Source of the DNA: a virus
Length of the DNA: 42,373 nt
Reading direction: 5' to 3' (one strand)
IMG/VR virus record: IMGVR_UViG_3300036804_000043
Coordinates: 1-42,373 of that record
Under the pieces are notes generated by a model. It did no database searches. It saw only the letters and a program-made list of their open reading frames with translations, and had not been told where the DNA came from. The position numbers were made by a program, and so were the translations under genes. Shown here piece by piece: positions 14,591-21,309 of the stretch (the first letter of the stretch is position 1; every line of letters begins with the position of its first letter).

Positions 14591-14806
14591 TCACGCGTCA
14601 GTTGCTCGATTGATGCTCGGCACGCCGTCCCGATATCCGGGGACGCCCGCCTTTACGCGAAGGTGCGCCGCGCGCTCCTCCTCGATCTCGTCGGCCGATA
14701 CGTAACCGGCGCGAGCGAGGGTGTCATATCCGCCGAGCGCGGTAACCGTCTCGTCGAACTCCTCGGCCGTGACTCCGCCGAGTGCCTTAATGATCGCGTT
14801 CTTCAT
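14591..14806 (-). CDS. Small hypothetical protein (71 aa)
   Basis: The ATG (MKNAIIKALGGVTAEEFDET) overlaps the stop of the dNMP kinase gene as ATGA. GGAGAGAAC lies within the kinase gene's end. The protein is helical and acidic, with TVTALGGYDTLARAGYVSAD resembling a short helical-hairpin or tail-chaperone-like unit, though no family is certain. A strong terminator follows directly. Confidence 0.7.
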   Translation of the reverse strand: MKNAIIKALGGVTAEEFDETVTALGGYDTLARAGYVSADEIEEERAAHLRVKAGVPGYRDGVPSINRATDA

Positions 14807-15360
14807 GCGTTCTCTCCATTGATGAGTTCGTCAACCTGTCGGTGAAGCTGCCCGATCGAGCCGCCGTTTACCAGCACTTCCCGGGCCAGGTCCGGCCCGA
14901 GCGTTTCGGATACGTGCGCGTTCCCGCCGACCCCCGGGCGCTCCACAAACCAGATGTGGAACCCGCGTTCGGCAAGCGCGCGAGCCTCATTGGCGAACCG
15001 GACGTCCGGCACAACCAACGGGGCGTCAACTTGTGTGCGCTCGACCAGCCGTTGCCACCAGAATTCGGGGCTCACGTGGTTACGCACGCCCTCCGTGCCG
15101 AGCCGCTGAAGGAACCGACGGGCCTCGGGGTACCGGTCCTTGACCCGCTCCCACCCGTACCGGCGCACAGCGTCAACGAGGTACACGGGCAGAAACCCGA
15201 AGTGCCCCGGCTCGCTACCGACCACCGGGTTAATGTCCAGTGCCATCGTCTTCAGCGGGTCGGCGAGTGCGCGACGCTCGAAACCGTGCTCCTCGACGAG
15301 CCGGTTCGCGATCGTGTCTTTCCCGCTCCGCGCCCGTCCGATGATGCCGACACCGCGCAA
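14803..15360 (-). CDS. Deoxynucleoside monophosphate kinase (185 aa)
   Basis: The P-loop GRARSGKDTIANRLVEEHGF at residues 8-27, the following ALADPLKTMALDIN, and VVPDVRFANEARALAERGFH fit the phage dNMP kinase family, like T4 gene 1. It would phosphorylate dNMPs for phage DNA synthesis. The start is TTG (LRGVGIIGRARSGKD), set by GAGGAGGGG upstream. The 18-bp motif lies 41 nt away, so this gene probably starts a transcript that follows the lysis genes. Confidence 0.85.
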   Translation of the reverse strand: MRGVGIIGRARSGKDTIANRLVEEHGFERRALADPLKTMALDINPVVGSEPGHFGFLPVYLVDAVRRYGWERVKDRYPEARRFLQRLGTEGVRNHVSPEFWWQRLVERTQVDAPLVVPDVRFANEARALAERGFHIWFVERPGVGGNAHVSETLGPDLAREVLVNGGSIGQLHRQVDELINGENA

Positions 15361-15401
15361 CTGAACCCCTCCTCGGGTTGGTTAACCGTCCGGAGGGATT
15401 C

Positions 15402-15419
15402 AGTGGGCACGGGGGGACA
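15402..15419 (-). promoter_or_regulatory. 18-bp conserved upstream motif, copy e
   Basis: Minus strand TGTCCCCCCGTGCCCACT, directly after the stop of the holin-like gene (15420) and 41 nt ahead of the dNMP kinase start. It shares the G variant with the copy at 36948. Confidence 0.65.
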
Positions 15420-15767
15420 TCAGCCCTGCGGCTTCTCCTCGAACCACGCGAACGACTGTGCGGCCGTCTCGTCGACTACCGCGCCGAACTGCGGTTCGTT
15501 GGGCTCGGGCAGGGTGTGCGGGCACTCACAGCACGCGCTACGCGCCGCCTCGACGGCCTTAGCGGTCTCCGCCTCGGCGTGCTCGGTCAGCGTGACGCGA
15601 GACGCGGCAGAGTGACCCGCCCACAGTGCGGCCACCGCCGTAAGAGCGGTGATCACCGCATCGGCGTCGATGCCGGACACCGCCGGGAACACGCGACCGA
15701 GGATCGCGATAAGCGCGACCAGTGCGGCACGCGCTCGCACCGGGTTGGCCTTGATCAGGTCGAACAC
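15420..15767 (-). CDS. Holin-like membrane protein (115 aa)
   Basis: The GTG start (VFDLIKANPVRARAALVALI) follows AGGAGGT-type GGAGGTAAGTAA. The chain has one hydrophobic stretch at about residues 14-30 and a second at about 38-52 (ADAVITALTAVAALWAGHSA), with a charged C-terminus that has a CCECP cluster. Size, two membrane segments and position after the endolysin suit a holin. Its start lies next to the stop of the 80-aa membrane protein, so the two are probably translated together. Confidence 0.7.
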   Translation of the reverse strand: MFDLIKANPVRARAALVALIAILGRVFPAVSGIDADAVITALTAVAALWAGHSAASRVTLTEHAEAETAKAVEAARSACCECPHTLPEPNEPQFGAVVDETAAQSFAWFEEKPQG

Positions 15768-16010
15768 TTACTTACCTCCGAAGGATGTGATGAGAGCGGC
15801 CACGGCACCACCGAGCGCGGTAACGCTCGTGATCGGGAGTGTGTACTTCCAACGCTCGATGGACCGGAGCCGCGTTTCGTGGTCGGCCAGTCGCGAGACC
15901 GTTTCGGCCTGATGCTGTGTCAGTGATCGCACGTCGTCGCGCATGCCGATGATCTCGTCGTAGATCTCGCGCGAGCCGATGTGGACTCCAAGCGGGTCTC
16001 GCTCAGCCAT
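15768..16010 (-). CDS. Small coiled-coil membrane protein, possible holin partner (80 aa)
   Basis: An N-terminal charged helix (REIYDEIIGMRDDVRSLTQH then ETVSRLADHETRLRSIERWK) forms a likely coiled coil. It leads to one C-terminal membrane helix (YTLPITSVTALGGAVAALIT). This is the shape of the XhlA/DUF2746-like proteins found with actinophage endolysins. It starts at ATG 3 bp from the endolysin stop and ends one base before the holin-like start. A role as second holin or antiholin is inferred from this context. Confidence 0.65.
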   Translation of the reverse strand: MAERDPLGVHIGSREIYDEIIGMRDDVRSLTQHQAETVSRLADHETRLRSIERWKYTLPITSVTALGGAVAALITSFGGK

Positions 16011-16013
16011 GGT

Positions 16014-17681
16014 TTAGTACCCCCCGCCTCGGTAGGCGATCGATTCGAAAGATCCGTACGCCGCGTTCGCGTAGCGCACTCCGGCAACGATGTTGGACAC
16101 CGGGTCGAACGGGTCGTTCGCCAACTGCGGGAGCCTGTACGCCTGGAACGTCGGATCGATGGTCTGTATGAGCCCCTTGGACGGGGTGCCCTTCGCTGCG
16201 TTGCTGTCGTGCAGGTTGATCGCGCGAGGGTTGCCCCCGCTCTCGACCATTACGCGAGCCTTGATCGCCTCGGCGGAGGGGACGAGATCCCCGTTCTTCC
16301 GCAGCTCCTCGCGAGCCTGCGCGATCCACGCGTCAAGGTTCCCGACCTGCACCGTCCGGGCGACCGCCTGAACGACCACAGTGGAGCGCTGCGGGGCCGC
16401 CGCAACCTTCACGGCCTTAGACGTCGACAGCAGCTTTCGCAGCGTCACGGGGCCCGGGATGCCGTCGGCGTCCTTCCCGGTGAATCCCAACGACTTCTGG
16501 TAAGCCTGGTAGTTCAGCCGGTCGGCCTCGGTCCAGTTCGGGCCCGGCCCCTGCTTGTAGTTCTTGCCGAACCCGCGCTTAACCAGGGCCTGACCCATGG
16601 TCGTGATGTGCGAACCGGACGCGCCCGGCCCGTACTTCTTGCCGTCGATCGTCACGGCCCCGCCGGACGGCTTCGCCGGAGTTGTCGGCTTGGGCTTCGC
16701 GGGAGTGGTCGGCTTGGGCTTCGCCGGGGTCGTCGGCGCGGGCTTGGCCGGAGTCGCGGGAGCCGCCGGAACGGTGATCTCCTGCCCCTCCTGGACCTTG
16801 TCAGGGTTCTTCACGGTCGGGTTCAGCGCGAGCAGGGCAGCGAGCGAGATACCGGCCGCCGCAGCAATCGCCGACAGGGTCTGTCCCCGCTTGAGCTTGA
16901 CCTTCTTCGTGCTCGGCTTGGCGGTCGAGCCGGTCGAACCGCCGTACTCCTTCAGCAGCTTGGCGAGCTGCTTAGGCCCGGGAATGCCGTCGGCCGCCGA
17001 GCCGCCGTCACCGATCTTGATCTGATACGCGCGGAACGACTCCGTGTCAGCGCTCCCCCACGTCGGCCCGGGGCCCTCCTTGTACTTCGAACAACCGGCC
17101 TTGACCAGCGCGCGACCCATGACCGTGATGTGATCGCCGGTCGCACCGGGGCCGTACTTCTTGCCGTCGATGGTCACGGCCTTACCGGTCGTGCCGGTCG
17201 AGCCGTACGCCGGACGGCCCACACCGAGGATGACGTTCCGGGGACGCGTCTTGTAGCAAACAGCCCCGCCGCTCCCCTGGTTGGGGCCGGACCCCGCAAC
17301 GGTGTTGCCCTCAACCGTCTTCACCGACTGGCCCGGGGCCGAGTCGGCGAGAACGAACCCCACGTGATCGGCGGTCGGCCCGCCGTCCCAACTGAAGAAC
17401 ACGACGTCGCCCCGCTTGAACGTGGCGGTCCGGCCGTACCAACGACCCTTGTTCTTGAAGTAGTTCACATGCGACGGGCAGTAAGCGAACTTGCCCACCG
17501 CCGCAGCCTCACCACCCACGCTCGCGCAGTACGACACGAACATGTCGCAGAACGGCTGATGGCTCATCGGGTACCAGCGACCGAACACGGTGTCGTATCG
17601 CTTGCCACTCGGCGACTTACCACCGACGTACCCCTGATCGGCCCACTTACTGGCCTCACGCAACACAGCCTCCAGGCTCAT
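16014..17681 (-). CDS. Modular endolysin: CHAP, PG-binding, LysM, PG-binding, SLT (555 aa)
   Basis: The protein should digest host peptidoglycan at lysis. Residues 1-160 are a CHAP amidase/peptidase with Cys45 (QPFCDMFVSYC) and His106 (TADHVGFVL). Residues 168-245 and 342-418 are two copies of one binding module (VTIDGKKYGPGA, then MGRALVK or MGQALVK). A LysM lies at 260-304 (KVKLKRGQTLSAIAAAAGIS). A TPAKPKPT repeat linker spans 307-338. Residues 430-555 form a transglycosylase-like SLT domain with Glu480 in VMVESGGNP. There is no signal peptide, so export depends on the holins. GGAAGGAGCGC precedes the ATG. Confidence 0.9.
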   Translation of the reverse strand: MSLEAVLREASKWADQGYVGGKSPSGKRYDTVFGRWYPMSHQPFCDMFVSYCASVGGEAAAVGKFAYCPSHVNYFKNKGRWYGRTATFKRGDVVFFSWDGGPTADHVGFVLADSAPGQSVKTVEGNTVAGSGPNQGSGGAVCYKTRPRNVILGVGRPAYGSTGTTGKAVTIDGKKYGPGATGDHITVMGRALVKAGCSKYKEGPGPTWGSADTESFRAYQIKIGDGGSAADGIPGPKQLAKLLKEYGGSTGSTAKPSTKKVKLKRGQTLSAIAAAAGISLAALLALNPTVKNPDKVQEGQEITVPAAPATPAKPAPTTPAKPKPTTPAKPKPTTPAKPSGGAVTIDGKKYGPGASGSHITTMGQALVKRGFGKNYKQGPGPNWTEADRLNYQAYQKSLGFTGKDADGIPGPVTLRKLLSTSKAVKVAAAPQRSTVVVQAVARTVQVGNLDAWIAQAREELRKNGDLVPSAEAIKARVMVESGGNPRAINLHDSNAAKGTPSKGLIQTIDPTFQAYRLPQLANDPFDPVSNIVAGVRYANAAYGSFESIAYRGGGY

Positions 17682-17707
17682 GTATGCGCTCCTTCCTACC
17701 TCACACC

Positions 17708-17729
17708 CAGGACCGGAATTCCAGCCCTG
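17708..17729. repeat. Dispersed GAATTC-centred palindrome, copy 9
   Basis: A 22-bp copy (CAGGACC and AGCCCTG arms) in the 49-bp gap between the endolysin start and the stop of the upstream tail gene. It starts 2 bp past that stop. Confidence 0.9.
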
Positions 17730-17730
17730 C

Positions 17731-18282
17731 TCAATCGATCGGGAACGGCGTCCCGTTGATCACTCCGAGCCGTTCGGCTGCGTCGCCCGGAAGCGTCGTA
17801 ACCAGCGGCTCGTAAAGTCCTGCCGCCGCTGCGGCCTCGTTCTCGTTCGCGCCGACCACCCGGAACGACGACGAACCGTCGCCCTCTTCCCAGTTCCAGC
17901 CACCCGGCCACGCCCACAACCAACGGAACGTGCGCCACGGAAACACCGCATCGCCGATCTGATGGTCTTTCATCATTGCTTTGGTCGCGACCAGCGACGG
18001 GCCCCTAGTGCCCCTCTCCGTCACCGGAGTTAGCGTGAACGTCTTCGCGTACACGAACACGCGGATGTCCATCACGACGACTGCGTTGTTGTTGCCGACC
18101 ATGCCCACGTCGTAAAGGTCGGCCTCTCCCCCACCACCCAACGCGCTTCGCATCGTGCCCGGATAGACCACGCTCGCCGGTAGCAGCTCCGTTCGCGTGC
18201 CCAGCTTCGGCGACCTCTCCAGCGCACCGAGGCGGCGCGTGATGTCCTTCAACTCGTCGACGAGCGACGGCTTCCCGTACAC
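17731..18282 (-). CDS. Minor tail-associated protein, paralogue 2 (183 aa)
   Basis: The GTG start (VYGKPSLVDELKDITRRLGA) follows GGGGGTGTGAG, one base from the upstream stop. A short coiled coil (LVDELKDITRRLGALERSPK) leads to a beta-rich part with a striking aromatic run, FPWRTFRWLWAWPGGWNWEE. The next gene upstream has the same layout (LERNPKRG, WVWRWSGRWGWEEG), so the two arose by duplication. Place and composition suggest a tail-tip or receptor-contact protein. The exact role is not known. Confidence 0.7.
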   Translation of the reverse strand: MYGKPSLVDELKDITRRLGALERSPKLGTRTELLPASVVYPGTMRSALGGGGEADLYDVGMVGNNNAVVVMDIRVFVYAKTFTLTPVTERGTRGPSLVATKAMMKDHQIGDAVFPWRTFRWLWAWPGGWNWEEGDGSSSFRVVGANENEAAAAAGLYEPLVTTLPGDAAERLGVINGTPFPID

Positions 18283-18283
18283 C

Positions 18284-18883
18284 TCACACCCCCAACGCCG
18301 TGACCGTGCCCGGAACGTATCCCTCGGCCGCCGCCGCATCCTCCGACAACGCGAAGATGACTGGGGCGTCCAGGTGCGGCGAGTACGGGAAGCTACTTAC
18401 CGTCGTCACGTTCCCGTACACGTTCAGGCTGAACGACTCCGAGCCGTTGCCCTCTTCCCAACCCCAACGGCCGGACCAACGCCACACCCACCGGTAACGC
18501 ATCCACCGCCACGCGGTGTTGAACGGTTCCGGGGCCGTCTTCAAGTCGGCGTAGGTGACCCGCTTCTGTAGCAGGTTCTTGCCTGTGCTGTCGAGAATCC
18601 GCGCGTCGACCGGCACGCCCGTTGTTGGCATGCCGCTCACGATCAGCGAGCGAATGCGCCACTCCATCACGAGGATGGGGTTATTCAGACCGGCCGCCGA
18701 GACAACCGCAAAGTCGGTCCACGCCGCGCGATCGGCCTGCGTGTACGCGGTCGGGTACGTCTGCGCAGGCGACATGCGGTCGGCCTGCCCGCCCCTCTTC
18801 GGATTCCTCTCCAGCGCCGTCAGACGACGCTTCATCGACGCCAACTCGGCCGCCAACGACGGGTTGTAGAGCGACGTAGCCAC
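18284..18883 (-). CDS. Minor tail-associated protein, paralogue 1 (199 aa)
   Basis: The GTG (VATSLYNPSLAAELASMKRR) overlaps the stop of the Gp37-like gene by one base. Residues about 8-30 form a coiled coil ending LERNPKRG. The second half is beta-rich, with the aromatic sequence WRWMRYRWVWRWSGRWGWEE and NGSESFSLNVYGNVTT. It is a paralogue of the following gene (17731-18282). A tail-tip trimer with an N-terminal coiled coil is a reasonable picture but is inferred. Confidence 0.7.
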   Translation of the reverse strand: MATSLYNPSLAAELASMKRRLTALERNPKRGGQADRMSPAQTYPTAYTQADRAAWTDFAVVSAAGLNNPILVMEWRIRSLIVSGMPTTGVPVDARILDSTGKNLLQKRVTYADLKTAPEPFNTAWRWMRYRWVWRWSGRWGWEEGNGSESFSLNVYGNVTTVSSFPYSPHLDAPVIFALSEDAAAAEGYVPGTVTALGV

Positions 18884-20100
18884 TAGCCCACCTCCTCGAA
18901 CAGGTCCGCCGGGACGAGCGTAAGAGTCGTCTCTTCGCCGTTGCCGTCGACCTTCGTGTCAATCTCCGTCACCAGGTACGCCGTTCGGTCACCCCGGATC
19001 GTCCCAAGCTTGTTGCCCGGCCACCACGGCAGACCAACGCGAACGCCGACCACCTGACCGACGTTGACGTCTTCGACCGCCGGGAACGCGTCCGGGTGCA
19101 AACGCACCTGCGGAACGACGACTTGCTTTGAACCTTCACGAACCATGCGGTCGGCGTGCGCCTGAAGGGTCGCAACCCGCGTCACGTCCATGTGCGACTC
19201 AACGGCCTCCATGCGCGGCACACGGGTCCAAAGCGCGTTCTCGGTCTCCGAGTCCTGCGAGTACGCGATAAGGGTCTGTGACCCCTCTCCCGCGCCCGTA
19301 GTGCGGCCCTGCGTCAGCATGTTGGTTCCGTCGCCCGTCACGGCCGTTACGTCGCAGTTAACGCCGTGCTCCAGCTCCAGGCCGGACACTTCACCGCTCG
19401 CCGGATACAACACCTTGAAATGGTTGACGATCTCCGAGCCGTTCCAGTAGTGGTCAATCCTGAAATTGAACCCCTGGATCACGGCGGCCATTTGCTCGAC
19501 CGCTTCCCCAACGTTCTTGTACTCGTACCAGTAGTAAGAGCGGGTCCGCGTGACCCCGGTCGGCTGCATCACGCCCCGGCCCGGAACCGGCTTCTCGTCC
19601 TCGACCTGACCGGCCCAATCAAAGACCAACGCATCGGGGCCCCGACCGATTTCGACAGCCTCCCCGCCCGTGTCATCCGGCCGGTCGGCCTGCGTCCGCA
19701 GCAGGCTGTACACAATGTCAGCCTGGTCCCAATCCACGTAACGGGCCTCGGTCGGCGTGTACGCCGGGTCATAGCGGCCCGACCGCATGTTTACGCACCG
19801 ACGCCGGTAATACGACCACAGGCCCTCACAGTTGAGCGTCATCTCTTCGCGCTCCATGTCGACGGACCACGTCACGAGCGGGCCGCCGAACACGAGACGC
19901 GTGCCCCGCTGGATGTACACCAAGATGCGCCACGGCTGGATTACGTCCCAGCTCTGACCCTTCATCGGATCGTTCGCGAGCGGAACCGTAAGAGTCGCCT
20001 TGCCCGGGGCATTCAGCGCACGACTGAAGTCGACCGAAGACACAGGCAGTTCGCCCCAAACCTCGCCCGACTTGAACTCTGCGAAAATGACCCGGTACAT
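18883..20100 (-). CDS. Gp37-like tail hub protein (405 aa)
   Basis: The protein resembles the ReqiPepy6 Gp37-like siphovirus family: an N-terminal beta domain with FSRALNAPGKATLTVPLAND, WDVIQPWRILVYIQRGTRLV and FGGPLVTWSVDMEREEMTLN, then a middle domain and a C-terminal DVNVGQVVGVRVGLPWWPGN. Such proteins sit at the tail tip and connect the distal tail to the fibre proteins. The ATG (MYRVIFAEFKSGEVWGELPV) lies behind AGAGAGGGAAG. It follows the minor tail gene at 20173 with a palindrome between them. Confidence 0.8.
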   Translation of the reverse strand: MYRVIFAEFKSGEVWGELPVSSVDFSRALNAPGKATLTVPLANDPMKGQSWDVIQPWRILVYIQRGTRLVFGGPLVTWSVDMEREEMTLNCEGLWSYYRRRCVNMRSGRYDPAYTPTEARYVDWDQADIVYSLLRTQADRPDDTGGEAVEIGRGPDALVFDWAGQVEDEKPVPGRGVMQPTGVTRTRSYYWYEYKNVGEAVEQMAAVIQGFNFRIDHYWNGSEIVNHFKVLYPASGEVSGLELEHGVNCDVTAVTGDGTNMLTQGRTTGAGEGSQTLIAYSQDSETENALWTRVPRMEAVESHMDVTRVATLQAHADRMVREGSKQVVVPQVRLHPDAFPAVEDVNVGQVVGVRVGLPWWPGNKLGTIRGDRTAYLVTEIDTKVDGNGEETTLTLVPADLFEEVG

Positions 20101-20120
20101 GACTTCCCTCTCTACACAGT

Positions 20121-20150
20121 GGGGCAGGGCCGGAATTCCAGCCCTGCCCC
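20121..20150. repeat. Dispersed GAATTC-centred palindrome, copy 10
   Basis: A 30-bp copy with long arms (GGGGCAGGGC and GCCCTGCCCC) and one mismatch near the centre. A small hairpin (20156-20170, GCCCCTCGACGGGGC) lies beside it, both in the 72-bp gap past the gene at 20173. The pair may act as a terminator. Confidence 0.9.
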
Positions 20151-20172
20151 GTGACGCCCCTCGACGGGGCCC

Positions 20173-21297
20173 TTACACCTTCGGCGACACCGTCGCGAAG
20201 ATCGTGGTGTTACCGCTGATCTTCAGCTCTTGGTTCGGCTTCGGCCGGATGGAAAGCCAGTAAGTCGCCTTCGCTCCGGCGGCCAACTCCAGTACCCAGG
20301 ACGGCGATGCGCCCCCGCGAAAGTGCGGGGAGTCCGGAGCGAAATACACCTCGGAGTACGACACGATGCCGTTGGCCGTGCCGTTCTGGTCGCCGACCGT
20401 CGCAAACCCAATGGTCGACGTGATGTTGCCGGACGCCGCAGCGGTAGCGTTCCCTCGGAAGCTGCTAGTGAGAGACACCACCCGGGCGTAATCCGCTGCC
20501 GGGATGTCGAGCTTGCACAGACCGAACCACACGTTGCCGACGCCGGTTCCACCGCCCTTGATGGTCCGATCCGTCGCCGCACCCCGATACCACTGCGTGC
20601 CCCGCTCGACGGGTCGCGACTTCGAGCCCTTCATGGCGTAGTGCAGCGTGTCGGCCGTCTGGTCGTAGATGATCGTCCCGTTCCGGAGACCGTCCCGGAC
20701 GGACGCCACCGTCAGACCGCCGTTCGTGCGAACGGGAACCAGCGGAGCCGCGTCCTTCTGCGTCCCGAAGGAGAAACGCATGTCCTTGACCGACGTTGCG
20801 TCGAGCGCCTTACCGCCCGTCAGCGTGACAGCGGCGAGCACAAGCGCGTTATCCGGAACCTTCGCGGGCTCGCTCCCGCCCGGGGGCCCCTGGACGGTCA
20901 CGAACCCCCACCCGGACGAGAGATCCCCGAGGGTGTAAACGGCGTTCGCGTCGCCCGCGCGAACGAACGTGTCCGGGTCGGTCTTCTCGTCAACCACGAT
21001 GCACAGATAGTCGGTTCGCACCTCACCCACCGAGGGCGGGTTAAGGTCGAACTCCTGCTTCTCTTCGCAGTAGACGTACGCCCCGTTCTTCCCGTCGAGA
21101 CTCCCGAACGGGGTGAACGGAACCCACGCGTCGCCGAGCGCTACGGAAACGCGCGCGGTCTGCGCAGACACAGCGGACACCGTGAAGCCGTCTACAACCC
21201 CCTGCACGGGGGCCCGCAGACGCGACAGCATCCGGCGGAAGTCCAACGCGTCATACTCGCCCTGCTGGACGAACAGCGGCGGCCTAAGCGCACCCAT
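20173..21297 (-). CDS. Minor tail protein (374 aa)
   Basis: The ATG (MGALRPPLFVQQGEYDALDF) is set by AGGAGAG with 6 nt spacing; a TTG six bases earlier has none. The first 120 residues (RLRAPVQGVVDGFTVSAVSA, then VALGDAWVPFTPFGSLDGKN) resemble the N-terminal part of actinophage minor tail proteins that bind fibres. The C-terminus is beta-rich, with ASPSWVLELAAGAKATYWLS near the end. It is probably part of the tail tip or fibre base. No catalytic motif is visible. Confidence 0.7.
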   Translation of the reverse strand: MGALRPPLFVQQGEYDALDFRRMLSRLRAPVQGVVDGFTVSAVSAQTARVSVALGDAWVPFTPFGSLDGKNGAYVYCEEKQEFDLNPPSVGEVRTDYLCIVVDEKTDPDTFVRAGDANAVYTLGDLSSGWGFVTVQGPPGGSEPAKVPDNALVLAAVTLTGGKALDATSVKDMRFSFGTQKDAAPLVPVRTNGGLTVASVRDGLRNGTIIYDQTADTLHYAMKGSKSRPVERGTQWYRGAATDRTIKGGGTGVGNVWFGLCKLDIPAADYARVVSLTSSFRGNATAAASGNITSTIGFATVGDQNGTANGIVSYSEVYFAPDSPHFRGGASPSWVLELAAGAKATYWLSIRPKPNQELKISGNTTIFATVSPKV

Positions 21298-21309
21298 ATC
21301 CAACTCTCC

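Noticed and set aside
16678-16751. Repeated sequence in the endolysin gene
   Set aside because: This is the DNA of the TPAKPKPT protein linker, a normal repeat of a flexible hinge, and not a separate DNA element.
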